Shown: positions 7,638 through 16,602, numbered from the stretch's first letter. The stretch is DNA of 47,397 nucleotides from Oceanibaculum pacificum (GCF_001618175.1 NZ_LPXN01000097.1:1-47397); one strand, 5' to 3'. Numbers and translations are program-made. Notes: generated by a model from the sequence alone, not told the origin.

Positions 7638-8469
7638 CGCGCCGCGCCGGCGGCCGCTGCCTGCTTCCCTGGTATGGGGGGCCGGTATCTTCGCGTTCGT
7701 CCTGTTCATCGCGGTGGCGGGGCCGTTTCTGGCGCCGTTCGACTATGACCAGATGAACATCCTCAAGCGCATGCAGGCGCCCAGCGCGGTGCATTGGTTC
7801 GGCACCGACGAGTTCGGCCGCGATGTGTTCAGCCGGGTGCTGTACGGCGCCCGCCTGTCCATCGCCATGGGCATCGGGGCGACCATGATCAGCCTCGCCA
7901 TCGGCGTGCCGCTGGGGCTGATCGCCGGCTATTACCGGGGTTGGCCGGAAGAGGCGATCATGCGCGGCGTCGATGTGCTGATCTCCATTCCGCCGATCAT
8001 GCTGGGGCTGCTGATCCTGGCGGTTACCACCCCCAGCGTGTGGAAAAGCGCGCTGGCGGTCGGCGTCATCTACGTGCCGATCATGGTGCGGCTGACCCGC
8101 AGCGTGTGCCTGGAGGTGATGGGCGAGGAATTCGTCGAGGCCGCCAAGGCCCGCGGCGAGCGCGGCTGGTACATCCTGTTCTCGGAAATCCTGCCGAACG
8201 CCTGGCCGCCGATCATCGTGGAGACGGCGCTGCGCGTCACCTTCGCGATCATGCTGGGGGCGGCCCTCAGCTTCCTCGGCCTGGGCGTGCAGCCGCCGGC
8301 CTCCGACTGGGGGCTGATGATCGCCGAGGCGCGGCCCTTCATTCACCAGGCGCCCTGGATCGCCGTCGCGCCGGGCATCGCGCTGGTCATCACCGTTATC
8401 GCCATCAACCTGCTCGGCGACGGGCTGCGCGAAATTCTCGATCCACGCATGAAACGGGACCGGCTATGA
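7615..8469 (+). CDS. ABC transporter permease, DppC/OppC type
   Basis: The 284-aa protein has the DppC layout: a short cytoplasmic N-terminus, a first helix near VWGAGIFAFVLFIAVAGPF, the FGTDEFGRDVFSRVLYGAR segment that marks this family, and an EAA-type loop at AKARGERGWYILFSEILPN. The start at 7615 is chosen because GAGG lies 8 bases upstream and the residues encoded further upstream belong to the overlapping frame of dppB. A second ATG at 7630 is possible. It forms the heteromeric channel with the preceding gene and overlaps the ATPase gene by 4 bp (ATGA). Confidence 0.93.
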   Translation: MALPSMASAPRRRPLPASLVWGAGIFAFVLFIAVAGPFLAPFDYDQMNILKRMQAPSAVHWFGTDEFGRDVFSRVLYGARLSIAMGIGATMISLAIGVPLGLIAGYYRGWPEEAIMRGVDVLISIPPIMLGLLILAVTTPSVWKSALAVGVIYVPIMVRLTRSVCLEVMGEEFVEAAKARGERGWYILFSEILPNAWPPIIVETALRVTFAIMLGAALSFLGLGVQPPASDWGLMIAEARPFIHQAPWIAVAPGIALVITVIAINLLGDGLREILDPRMKRDRL

Positions 8470-10568
8470 GCGAGGCTATTCTCGACGTCAAAAACCTGAC
8501 CGTCGCCTATGAGGGCGGCGGGCGGTCCTCGCGGGCGCTGAACGACATCAGCTTCCGCATCGAACGCGGCAAGGTGCTGGGCATCGTCGGCGAATCCGGC
8601 TCGGGCAAGAGCACGGCGGCGATGGCGGTGCTGGGGCTGCTGCCCGGCGGGGCGAAACCGTCCGGCCAGGTGCTGTTCAAGGGCCAGGACATCTACGCCA
8701 AATCGCCGGAGGAACGCCGCGCCCTGCGCGGGCGGGAGATCAGCATCGTCTTCCAGGATCCCTTCACCTCCCTGAATCCGTCGATCCAGGTGGGCCGGCA
8801 GATCGCCGAACCGCTGATCCTGCACAAGGGGATGGAGGAGAAGGCGGCGCTGCAGGAGGCCGAAAACCTGCTGCGCGAGGTCGGCATCACCGACCCCGCG
8901 CGCACCGCCAAGGCTTATCCGCACCAGCTATCCGGCGGCATGAAGCAGCGCGCGCTGATCGCCACCGCGCTGGCCTGCGACCCTGAGCTGATGATCCTGG
9001 ACGAGCCGACCACGGCGCTGGACGTGACCATCGAGGCGCAGATCCTGGATCTGCTGGAAGCGCTGCGGGTTAAGCGCAACCTGTCGATGATGTTCATCAG
9101 CCACAATCTGGGCGTCATCGCGCGGTTGGCGGACGAGGTCTGTGTGCTCTATGCCGGCGACGTGGTGGAGTATGGGCCGAAGGAGACCGTGCTGGGGCCG
9201 GGGCATCGCCACCCCTACACCAAGGGGCTGCTCGCCTCGCTGCCGAAGCTGACCGACCGGCGCGACCGGCTGTTCCCGATTCCCGGCCGCCTGCCGGATT
9301 TGTCGCAGACCATCCCCGGCTGCATCTTCGAGGCGCGCTGCCCCTTCGCCTGCAAGGGCTGCGGCCAGCCGCAGCCCTTGCAGGCGGTCGGTGCGGATCA
9401 TGTCAGCCGCTGCTGGCGGTCCCTGGAGTTGGCCGATGTGCCCTGGCGCGCCGATGATGCCGAAGGCGGCGTCGCCGCCCATTCCACGCGCGAACATCAG
9501 CCGGGCGGCGAGATGCTGCTGGAAGCCCGGGACGTGGTGAAGCGGTTCACTGTCGTCAGCGGCCTGCCGGCGCTGAAGTTCGACGCCAGCGGCGGTGGCT
9601 TCCCCTTGCGCTACGAGCCGGTGTCGCTGCGCGCGGTCGACCGGGTCACCCTGTCGATCCGCCAGGGCGAGACCGTCGGCCTGGTGGGCGAGAGCGGCTG
9701 CGGCAAGTCGACCTTCGGGCGCTGCCTGATCCGGCTGATCGAGCCGCAGGGCGGCGAGGTGCTGCTGCGCGGCGAGGATATTCTGTCGGCCTCCCCGGGG
9801 CGCCATCGTGCGCTGATGCAGGAAGCGCAGATCATCTTCCAGAACCCGGATTCGTCGCTCAACCCGCGCAAGACGGTGCGCGAGATCCTGGCCCGGCCGA
9901 TCCGCCTGTTCGGCATCGCCGAGGGCGCGGAGGTCGACCGGAAAGTCGATGAGCTGCTAGACATGGTGCGCCTGTCGCCGCGTTATGCCAGCCGCTACCC
10001 GCACCAGATGAGCGGCGGCGAGAAGCAGCGCGTCGGCATCGCGCGGGCCCTGGCCAGCAAGCCGAAATTCATCGTCTGCGACGAAGCCGTCTCGGCGCTC
10101 GACGTATCGGTGCAGGCCTCGATCCTGAACCTGCTGGCCGATCTTCGCGACGAGTTGAACGTGGCCTATCTGTTCATCTCGCACGATCTGTCGGTGATCA
10201 GCCACATCGCCGACCGCATCTGCGTGATGTATCGCGGCGGCATCGTCGAGCTGGGGCCGACGGAGCGCATCCTGCAGCCGCCTTATCACCCTTATACCGA
10301 GGCCCTGCTGTCCGCCGTGCCCTTCATCGAGAAGGGCGCGCGACAGCGCGAGCGCATCCGCCTGGCCGGATCGGTGACCGGCAGCACGGAGCAGATCGTC
10401 GGTTGCCGGTTCCAGGACCGCTGCCCGCGCAAGCTGGGCGGCATCTGCGAGACGGTGACGCCGCCGGCGCGCAGCTCGGCGGAGGGGCACGAAATCCTCT
10501 GCCACATCCCGCTGGAGGAGCTGAGCGGTTACGAATCCGTGCTGGAGCCGCTCGAACGCCGCGCCTGA
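8466..10568 (+). CDS. Fused double ATP-binding protein of the dipeptide-type ABC importer (DppD-DppF fusion)
   Basis: The 700-aa protein contains two complete ABC domains. The first has Walker A GESGSGKST, signature LSGGMKQR and Walker B LMILDEPTTALD, then an oligopeptide/dipeptide C-terminal Cys-rich segment (PGCIFEARCPFACKGC). The second has GESGCGKST, MSGGEKQR and FIVCDEAVSALD, with its own Cys-containing tail (VGCRFQDRCPRK). Separate DppD and DppF subunits are more common, but such fusions are known. The start at 8466 gives an ATGA overlap with the permease stop and removes 224 upstream out-of-context residues. It powers import of the ligand bound by the family-5 binding protein. Confidence 0.94.
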   Translation: MSEAILDVKNLTVAYEGGGRSSRALNDISFRIERGKVLGIVGESGSGKSTAAMAVLGLLPGGAKPSGQVLFKGQDIYAKSPEERRALRGREISIVFQDPFTSLNPSIQVGRQIAEPLILHKGMEEKAALQEAENLLREVGITDPARTAKAYPHQLSGGMKQRALIATALACDPELMILDEPTTALDVTIEAQILDLLEALRVKRNLSMMFISHNLGVIARLADEVCVLYAGDVVEYGPKETVLGPGHRHPYTKGLLASLPKLTDRRDRLFPIPGRLPDLSQTIPGCIFEARCPFACKGCGQPQPLQAVGADHVSRCWRSLELADVPWRADDAEGGVAAHSTREHQPGGEMLLEARDVVKRFTVVSGLPALKFDASGGGFPLRYEPVSLRAVDRVTLSIRQGETVGLVGESGCGKSTFGRCLIRLIEPQGGEVLLRGEDILSASPGRHRALMQEAQIIFQNPDSSLNPRKTVREILARPIRLFGIAEGAEVDRKVDELLDMVRLSPRYASRYPHQMSGGEKQRVGIARALASKPKFIVCDEAVSALDVSVQASILNLLADLRDELNVAYLFISHDLSVISHIADRICVMYRGGIVELGPTERILQPPYHPYTEALLSAVPFIEKGARQRERIRLAGSVTGSTEQIVGCRFQDRCPRKLGGICETVTPPARSSAEGHEILCHIPLEELSGYESVLEPLERRA

Positions 10569-10587
10569 AAGCCGGTCGCCGGGCGGC

Positions 10588-11643
10588 TCAGCCCGCCTTG
10601 CGCCGGCGCGTTTGCGGGGCGGGCGCCGTCGACTGGCGGATGACGATCTTCTCGGCCGGCAGCACCCGGCGGATCGGCTCCGCCACCTTGCCCTCGATCA
10701 GCGAGATCAGCTCGGTGGCGGCGGTCCAGCCCAGTTCGAACAGCGGGAAGCGCACGGCGGTGATCTGCGGCGTCATCATGACGGCGGACGGGCCGTCATT
10801 CAGCGCGACGATCGACAGCTTCTCCGGCACGCCGAGGCCCAGCGCGTTCGCTGCCGTGGTGATGCCCGAGGCGATCACCAGATTGCTGGCGACAATCGCG
10901 GTCGGCCGGTCGGGCTGTGCCAGCATGCGGTGCGCCTCCGCCTCGGCGCCGTCGCGGTCATATTGGCAGACGCCGAAGATCCCGGGATCATAAGCGATAT
11001 TGTGCGCCTCCAGCGCCGCCAGATAGCCGGCATAGCGCCGCTCGCTGGCATATTGCTGCGTCGGGCCGGAAATATAGCCGATACGCCGGTGGCCCAGGGC
11101 GACCAGGTAATCCATCGCCATGCCCACGCCGCCCTCATTGTCCAGGATGACGTAATGCTCGTCCTGGTCGGTATGGCGGTTCACCAGGATGTATTGCGTG
11201 TTCAGCCGGCGCAGATCGGCCAGCAGCTCGGCATCCTGGATGGTGTTGACCAGCAGCCCCTCGACCCGGTTGCCGGATACCATGCGCCGGTACAATTCGC
11301 GGTCCGGCCGATTCACGTCGATATGGGCGATCAGCATGGAATAATGCCGCTCGATCAGCGCCGCCTGCGCGCCCTGCATGGTCTGGATGAAGATCGGGTT
11401 ATCCAGCTCCGGCACCACGAAGGCGGTCGACCAGGAACGCGCCGTGCGCAGGTTGCGGGCGCTTGAGTTCGGCACGTAACGCAGGTGTTCGACGGCCTGG
11501 CGAATGCGGTCGCGCGTGTCCTGGCGGATATTCAGGCTGGGATCATTGCTCATGACCCGCGAAATCGTCGACTTCGCCACGCCGGCATACTGCGCCACAT
11601 CCTCCAGCGTGGGAGGCTTTCCGTGCTTTCGTGGTTGCTTCAT
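10588..11643 (-). CDS. LacI family transcriptional regulator
   Basis: The 351-aa protein has a LacI-type helix-turn-helix at residues 12-60 (PTLEDVAQYAGVAKSTISRV, then a hinge helix VPNSSARNLR). It is followed by a periplasmic-binding-protein-like effector domain, with recognisable segments FVVPELDNPIF, GYISGP and ASNLVIASGI. It is convergent with the ABC importer operon. The likely targets are the AAA-TCG-TTT sites at 1986 and 2153, and possibly 5057, which share the CG-centred form of LacI operators. The effector is probably an intermediate of the same pathway, which is inference. The adjacent minus-strand operon upstream (11749-15567) has its own DeoR regulator, but LacI control of that operon cannot be excluded. 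Confidence 0.93.
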   Translation of the reverse strand: MKQPRKHGKPPTLEDVAQYAGVAKSTISRVMSNDPSLNIRQDTRDRIRQAVEHLRYVPNSSARNLRTARSWSTAFVVPELDNPIFIQTMQGAQAALIERHYSMLIAHIDVNRPDRELYRRMVSGNRVEGLLVNTIQDAELLADLRRLNTQYILVNRHTDQDEHYVILDNEGGVGMAMDYLVALGHRRIGYISGPTQQYASERRYAGYLAALEAHNIAYDPGIFGVCQYDRDGAEAEAHRMLAQPDRPTAIVASNLVIASGITTAANALGLGVPEKLSIVALNDGPSAVMMTPQITAVRFPLFELGWTAATELISLIEGKVAEPIRRVLPAEKIVIRQSTAPAPQTRRRKAG

Positions 11644-11748
11644 ACGTCCAGATGCTTGCTGTTTTTTATGTTCTTACAGCAAAGCAGCCGTTTTGTCGTG
11701 TGGCTCCCGGTCAGCGCCGATGCAAAGCGTATCGGGCGGGCACCCGCG

Positions 11749-12363
11749 TCACAGCGCCAGCACCTCGTCCAGCCTGGCGATGCGCCTGTCGGCGGTGGCA
11801 TCCTCGATGCGATAGGCGATGGTGTACAGCCCGGCCATCTTGGCCGAGGCCAGGCCGGTGGCGCTGTCCTCCACGGCGGCCACCTGGCGCGGCGGCAGGC
11901 CCAGCAGCCGGCAAGCGTCGCGGTAGGGGGCAGGGTCCGGCTTGCCGGCGCTCACATCGTCCAGGCTGATGCTGGCGACCAGGCAGTCGGCGATGCCGAG
12001 CGCGCGGATGTTCGCATCGACGATCAGCCGCCCGGAATTCGACACGCAGATTTGCGGCACGCCTTGCGCCGCCAGGGCGCGGATCGTCTCCACCGCTTGC
12101 GGCATCGCGTTCATGGGGGCCGTATCCTCGACATAATGGGCGTTGATCGCCGCCATCCATTCGTGCCACTGCAGGCTGGCCGGGTAGCGCTCACGCAGGA
12201 TGGCCCAGACATCCTGCATATGAACGCCGCGAAACGGCAGGTTCGGCAGATCGCTCAAATCGACGTTCCACAGGCGCGAGGCGCCGACCAGGGCGCGGTG
12301 GTGCCGGGGTTCGCTGTCGAGCAGGGTGCCGTCGATATCCCAGGCCACGGCTTGCACGATCAT
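11749..12363 (-). CDS. HAD superfamily hydrolase (beta-phosphoglucomutase/phosphatase-like)
   Basis: The 204-aa protein has all HAD motifs: I, DIDGTLLDSE (nucleophile Asp 9 and acid Asp 11); II, SNSG; III, Lys in GKPDPAPY; IV, EDSATG. A helical cap lies between motifs I and II. The start at 12363 overlaps the kinase stop by 4 bp (ATGA), so the two are translationally coupled. It probably dephosphorylates or isomerises a sugar phosphate made by the FGGY kinase, or clears a by-product. Substrate unknown. It is the last gene of the DeoR-BtpA-kinase-HAD operon, with a 105-bp gap before the lacI gene that shows no clear terminator. Confidence 0.9.
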   Translation of the reverse strand: MIVQAVAWDIDGTLLDSEPRHHRALVGASRLWNVDLSDLPNLPFRGVHMQDVWAILRERYPASLQWHEWMAAINAHYVEDTAPMNAMPQAVETIRALAAQGVPQICVSNSGRLIVDANIRALGIADCLVASISLDDVSAGKPDPAPYRDACRLLGLPPRQVAAVEDSATGLASAKMAGLYTIAYRIEDATADRRIARLDEVLAL

Positions 12364-13859
12364 CGCGGCAGCTCCGCCACCTTGGCGTAGAGATCGCGGT
12401 AGCGGCGATAGCCGGCCGCATAGGCGGCGGCATGCGCCGGGTTCGGCTCCACGCGGTCGGCATAGCTGACGAAGCGGGCGATGCCGGCCCAGTCGTCGGT
12501 CAGCCCGACGCCGATGGCCGCCGTCCAGGCGGCGCCGATGCACGATCCGGGGTGGCCGGACAGGCGCTGCACCGGGGCCTGCAGCACGTCGGCGACGATC
12601 TGCATCCAGACTAGGCTGTTCGAGCCGCCGTCGGAGGCGAGATAGCGCGCCGGCTTATGGCCCATGTCGCGCAGCACCTCTAGGTGATGCGCCAGCGCAA
12701 AGGCGTAGGATTCCAGCAGGGCACGCCACAGATGGCCGATATCGTGGGAAAGCGTCAGCCCGTCGATCAGCCCGCGCGCCGCGGGATCGTGGATCGGCGT
12801 CTTCTCGCCCAGGAAGTAGGGCAGGATGGTCAGCCCGTCCGCCCCGGCCGGCTTTTGGGCCGCCAGACGGTCGAGCTGCTGGTGCAGGGGCAGGCCGGCC
12901 GCATCCGCCGCCGCCTTCTGGCCGCCGGCGAAATTCTCCACGAACCAGTTCAGGGCTGAGCCGCCGGTGGCCATGCAGCCATTCGGCATGAACAGGCCGG
13001 GCACCAGATGATAATCGAGATACAGGCGGGGATCGGGGGCCACCGTGTCGGTCGCCACCAGAATATCGACCGAGCCGCCGAATTTCAGCAGCACGTCGCC
13101 CGGTCGGGTAACGCCGGCGGCGAGCGCGGAGGCGATCATGTCCGCGGCTCCGCCCACCACGGGGGTGCCGGGCTTCAGGCCGGTCTCGCGCGCCGCCTCG
13201 TCCGTAAGCGTGCCGATCACCGCGTGCGAGGCGGATTTCGGCGGCACGGCGGCGCGGGGGATATGCGCCAGCGCTACCAGGTCGTCATCGATCTCGTGCC
13301 GGGCGATATCGACGAAGCCGGCTTCCAGCGCCCAGTTCTGTTCCACCGCGCGCACGCCGGTCAGCCGCCAGTTGATGTAATCGTAGCTGCCGAACACGGT
13401 GGCGATGCGCCGGAACACGTCCGGCTCATGCGTCTCTATCCAGCGCAGCTTGGCGGTGACGAGCTGCTGGTTGATACCGTTGCCGGCCTTGGCGATGAAA
13501 TCCGCCTCGTCATATTCCGCGCGCAGCTGCGTCACCTCGGCGGCGCAGCGCCCGTCGCTCTGCTGGATGCTGGGGCGCAGCAGCACGCCCGCCTCGTCCA
13601 GCAGCACCACGGCGGGCAGCATGCCGGTGGCGCCGATGGCGGCTATCTCCCCGGCATCGACGCCGCTGGTGGCCAGCAGTTCGGCCGCGATCTCGCGCAC
13701 ATTGCCCCACCATTGCGCCGGGTCTTCCTCGGCCCAGCCGGCCTGCGGCGAGCGCAGGGTGACCGGGCGCGAGACGATGCCCAGCACCTGATCCGGCAGG
13801 CGGATCAGGATGCCGATGGTGGAGGTTGTGCCGATATCGAGGCCGAGGACATAGGCCAT
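12360..13859 (-). CDS. FGGY family carbohydrate kinase
   Basis: The 499-aa protein has the two-lobed FGGY/actin-like ATPase layout: N-terminal phosphate loop LGLDIGTTSTIG, the substrate segment QQSDGRCAAE with the conserved Asp, GGAADM with the expected catalytic Asp, and the C-terminal adenosine loop ASDGGSNS. Family members phosphorylate xylulose, glycerol, erythritol, ribulose and other sugars or polyols. The closest general look is xylulokinase-like, but I cannot name the sugar. It lies 4 bp from the BtpA gene and overlaps the HAD gene, so it belongs to a compact catabolic operon under the DeoR regulator. Confidence 0.92.
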   Translation of the reverse strand: MAYVLGLDIGTTSTIGILIRLPDQVLGIVSRPVTLRSPQAGWAEEDPAQWWGNVREIAAELLATSGVDAGEIAAIGATGMLPAVVLLDEAGVLLRPSIQQSDGRCAAEVTQLRAEYDEADFIAKAGNGINQQLVTAKLRWIETHEPDVFRRIATVFGSYDYINWRLTGVRAVEQNWALEAGFVDIARHEIDDDLVALAHIPRAAVPPKSASHAVIGTLTDEAARETGLKPGTPVVGGAADMIASALAAGVTRPGDVLLKFGGSVDILVATDTVAPDPRLYLDYHLVPGLFMPNGCMATGGSALNWFVENFAGGQKAAADAAGLPLHQQLDRLAAQKPAGADGLTILPYFLGEKTPIHDPAARGLIDGLTLSHDIGHLWRALLESYAFALAHHLEVLRDMGHKPARYLASDGGSNSLVWMQIVADVLQAPVQRLSGHPGSCIGAAWTAAIGVGLTDDWAGIARFVSYADRVEPNPAHAAAYAAGYRRYRDLYAKVAELPR

Positions 13860-13863
13860 GGCG

Positions 13864-14664
13864 TCAGCGCAGCGTTTCGACGACGTCCATGAAGCGCTTC
13901 ACCCGCGCCCCGTCGACCGCGTTCCAGGTATTGCCGTCGACCTTGAAATGGGTGCCGATGACCACGCCGCTGGCCATCGAGAAGATGTCGCGGATATTGT
14001 CGATATTCACGCCGGTATTGGCGAAGACCGGCACGTCCTTGATGGTCTCGCACACGCTGCGCAACTGCGACTGCTCCGCCGGTTGCCCGGTGATCGGCCC
14101 GGAAACCAGGATGGCGTCGGCCATCGAGGAGAAGACGGCGCTCTTGGCCCGCAGCTCGATCGGCCGCTGGTCGAGCGTATGGGCAAATTCGGCGTTGATG
14201 TTGAACAGCATCTTCATGTCGCTGCGGCCGAGATTGCGGCGCAGCCGGGAGGCCGCCGCGCAATCCGGCTCCCACAGCCCCATGTCGGAGGCGAACAGGC
14301 CGGTGAAGATCTCCCGCACGAAGCTGGCCCCGGTGACCGCGCCGATGGCGACGCTGGCCTGCGGGTCCCATAGATAATTCACGCCGAACGGCACCTTCAG
14401 CACCGGCTTCACCGCCTGCACGATGGCGGTCATCGCCGCGATGCCTTCGTTCGACGCCTTGAACACGTAGGGGCGATCATTCTCGTTGCCGAACATGATG
14501 GCGTCCACACCGCCGGCCTGCAGCTTCTCCACATCGGCCAGAACGCCCTCGACCAGCTTTTCCATGCCGCCGTCGGCATCGTAGAGCGGCGTCCCCGGCA
14601 AGGCCCCGATATGCGCCATCGAGATGACGACCTTCTTCTTGCTGCCGAAGCACTCGAAAACCAT
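13864..14664 (-). CDS. BtpA/SgcQ family TIM-barrel protein
   Basis: The 266-aa protein matches the BtpA/SgcQ family: AHIGALPGTPLY near the N-terminus, GVDAIMFGNENDRP, PFGVNYLWDP, a repeated NTGVN segment and the phosphate-site-like GVVIGTHFKVDG near the end. BtpA was linked to photosystem I stability in cyanobacteria, whereas SgcQ sits in sugar operons; the activity in heterotrophs is not established. Here it lies between a DeoR regulator and an FGGY kinase, so a role as a sugar-phosphate lyase or isomerase-like enzyme is plausible but inferred. The ribosome site GAGGAGAGGGG precedes the ATG. Confidence 0.9.
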   Translation of the reverse strand: MVFECFGSKKKVVISMAHIGALPGTPLYDADGGMEKLVEGVLADVEKLQAGGVDAIMFGNENDRPYVFKASNEGIAAMTAIVQAVKPVLKVPFGVNYLWDPQASVAIGAVTGASFVREIFTGLFASDMGLWEPDCAAASRLRRNLGRSDMKMLFNINAEFAHTLDQRPIELRAKSAVFSSMADAILVSGPITGQPAEQSQLRSVCETIKDVPVFANTGVNIDNIRDIFSMASGVVIGTHFKVDGNTWNAVDGARVKRFMDVVETLR

Positions 14665-14712
14665 TTAACCCCTCTCCTCAGGAAACGAAGGCTGACGTTT
14701 GAGAATGCGGCG

Positions 14713-15567
14713 TCAGGACGCCGCGGAAGAACCGGCGACGCGCAGTTCCACGCCCGACGCGGCCAGAACCGCGGCGATCTTGGCGGGCGGCTCCGCGTCG
14801 GTGATCAGAATGTCGATGTCGGCCAGCGGTGCTACATTCACCAGCGACATGCGCTGGAACTTGGCCGAATCGCACAGTGCTATCTTCAGGGCGGAGCGGC
14901 GCAGATAGACGCGCTTCATGTCCGCCTCCTCGAAGGAATAGTCGAACAGCCCCTCTGCCGTCACGCCGGACACGCCGATTACCGCCACGTCGAACCACAG
15001 CGCCTCGAACTGGGCGATGGCGGAGGGGCCGCAGACCGACAGCTCGTCGCCGCGCAACTGGCCGCCGGCGATATAGACGTCCGGCCCGGCGCCATCCAGC
15101 AGGGTGGCGATGCGCAGGCTGTTGGTGAAGATCTTGGCGTGCTGCAAATGGCGCAGTTGGCTGGCCAGCAGATAGGTGGTGGTGCCGACATCGATGGCGA
15201 TGGCGCGGTAGCGCGAGATGATCTCGGCGGCCAGACGGGCAATCGCCAGCTTTGCCTCGCGGCGCTGGTGCAGGCGCGATTCGAAGCTGGGCTCCTCGCT
15301 GTCCATGGCCACCGGCGGCAGGCTTTCCGATGGCAGCGCGCCGCCATGGATGCGCACCAGGCGGCCCTCGCGCTCCAGCTCCACCAGGTCGCGGCGGATG
15401 GTCATGTCCGACACGTCCAGCTCGGCCGCCAGCGACGACACCCTGACCGAGCCCATGGTCGAGAGCTGGCCTAGAATGCGCACATGCCGGTCGCGCGTCA
15501 GCAGCCGGGAACGGCCACGGCGGGCGGTGGGGTCGGTGCGATCTGAGGGGTCGGTGTCGTTCAACAT
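14713..15567 (-). CDS. DeoR/GlpR family transcriptional regulator
   Basis: The 284-aa protein has a DeoR-type winged helix at about residues 25-75 (VRVSSLAAELDVSDMTIRRDL, then GRLVRIHGGA) and a DeoRC sugar-phosphate sensor domain with AIDVGTTTY, FTNSLRIA and ADIDILITD. The start at 15567 is preceded by GGAGAGG; an upstream ATG at 15606 would add 13 poorly supported residues. It is the first gene of the minus-strand operon and is divergent from the SDR gene. It most likely represses both sides through the inverted repeat at 15600-15637, responding to a phosphorylated intermediate made by the FGGY kinase. Confidence 0.92.
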   Translation of the reverse strand: MLNDTDPSDRTDPTARRGRSRLLTRDRHVRILGQLSTMGSVRVSSLAAELDVSDMTIRRDLVELEREGRLVRIHGGALPSESLPPVAMDSEEPSFESRLHQRREAKLAIARLAAEIISRYRAIAIDVGTTTYLLASQLRHLQHAKIFTNSLRIATLLDGAGPDVYIAGGQLRGDELSVCGPSAIAQFEALWFDVAVIGVSGVTAEGLFDYSFEEADMKRVYLRRSALKIALCDSAKFQRMSLVNVAPLADIDILITDAEPPAKIAAVLAASGVELRVAGSSAAS

Positions 15568-15599
15568 GGCCTCTCCACTATAGCCTGCCGGGAATATAT

Positions 15600-15637
15600 C
15601 AAACAAATTTTTTCACATTGATGTTTGTTTTTGTTTG
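15600..15637. promoter_or_regulatory. Inverted repeat CAAACAAA/TTTGTTTG in the deoR-SDR divergent promoter
   Basis: CAAACAAA (15600-15607) and TTTGTTTG (15630-15637) are perfect reverse complements, and the second is preceded by another GTTTG unit at 15623-15627. The stretch is AT-rich in an otherwise GC-rich context. DeoR/GlpR regulators bind repeated short elements, so this is the natural operator candidate. Confidence 0.45.
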
Positions 15638-15679
15638 CTATAGCTCCATCTCAACCGTGACCAGAACAGGATGCCCCGC

Positions 15680-16471
15680 ATGGCCGATGCGCCACCCGTC
15701 TATCCCGAATTGAAGGGCAAGCGCGCCTTCGTCACCGGCGGCGCCGTGGGCATCGGCAAGGCCATCGCCACGGCGCTGGCGCGACAGGGGGTGCGGGTCG
15801 CCATCGCCGACCTCGATGCGGACGGCGCCAAGCTGGCGGCAGAGGCGCTGGGCGGCGGGGCCGTCGGCCTGCAGATCGACGTACGCGAACGCGCGGCGGT
15901 CGAGGCCGCCTGGACCGAGGCGCTGACGCGGATTGGCGGCTGCGAGATCCTGATCGCCAATGCCGGCGTGTCCACCATGCGCCCGGCGCTGGAGCTGACC
16001 GACCAGGATTGGGACTTCAATTTCGCGGTGAACAGCCGCGGCGTATTCCTGACCAACCAGATCGCCGCCCGGCATTTCAGCGCCCAGGGCAAGGGCTGCA
16101 TCGTCAATACCGCCTCGCTGGCGGCCAAGGTGGGCGCGCCGTTGCTGGCGCATTATTCCGCGTCGAAATTCGCCGTGCTGGGCTGGACCCAGGCGCTGGC
16201 CCGCGAACTGGCGCCCAAGGGCATCCGCGTGAACGCGGTCTGCCCCGGCTTCGTGAAGACCGGCATGCAGTCGCGCGAGGTGGAGTGGGAGGCCGAGCTG
16301 CGCGGCATGACGCCGGAACAGGTGATCGCCGATTATGTCGGCCAGACGCCGCTGGGCCGGCTGGAACAGCCGGAGGACGTGGCCGATGTGGTCGCCTTCC
16401 TGTGCTCCGATCAGGCCCGCTTCATGACCGGCCAGGGCATCAACGTCACCGGCGGAGTCTATATGACCTGA
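15680..16471 (+). CDS. SDR family NAD(P)-dependent oxidoreductase
   Basis: The classical SDR layout is clear: cofactor motif TGGAVGIGKA (residues 19-28), NAG in LIANAGVS, the catalytic Ser in NTASLA, Y159-S-A-S-K163, and the PGFVKT segment. Length is 263 aa from the start at 15680, chosen because AGGA lies about 8 bases upstream; an ATG at 15671 is also possible but has no well-spaced ribosome site. The enzyme probably oxidises a sugar, polyol or hydroxy acid. Lying divergent from the DeoR-kinase operon and upstream of an ABC importer, it likely takes part in the same catabolic route. Substrate unknown. Confidence 0.9.
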   Translation: MADAPPVYPELKGKRAFVTGGAVGIGKAIATALARQGVRVAIADLDADGAKLAAEALGGGAVGLQIDVRERAAVEAAWTEALTRIGGCEILIANAGVSTMRPALELTDQDWDFNFAVNSRGVFLTNQIAARHFSAQGKGCIVNTASLAAKVGAPLLAHYSASKFAVLGWTQALARELAPKGIRVNAVCPGFVKTGMQSREVEWEAELRGMTPEQVIADYVGQTPLGRLEQPEDVADVVAFLCSDQARFMTGQGINVTGGVYMT

Positions 16472-16512
16472 CGGTCATGCTTGATCGCATTTGTAAACTG
16501 ATCCAACATATT

Positions 16513-16528
16513 CGATCATGAATGATCG
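16513..16528. promoter_or_regulatory. Palindrome CGATCAT-GA-ATGATCG before the amino-acid-type ABC operon
   Basis: Perfect 7-bp arms with a 2-bp spacer lie 75 bp upstream of the binding-protein start, in a 131-bp gap unusually rich in GATC. It could be an operator, since the transporter has its own promoter space here. The regulator is not identified. Confidence 0.35.
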
Positions 16529-16602
16529 GCATCGATGTTCGATCTGTGATCGCTTCGGTGTTGAGATGATACGCCAACAATAATCGAGCAGGGGAACCCG
16601 AC

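Noticed and set aside
10569..10600. Possible bidirectional terminator between the ABC ATPase gene and lacI
   Set aside because: Only a 5-bp CGGGC/GCCCG stem and no U-run.
11644..11748. GCTGT...ACAGC symmetry upstream of the lacI gene as an autoregulatory operator
   Set aside because: Only five paired bases and no similarity to the AAA-TCG-TTT sites, so it is not supported.
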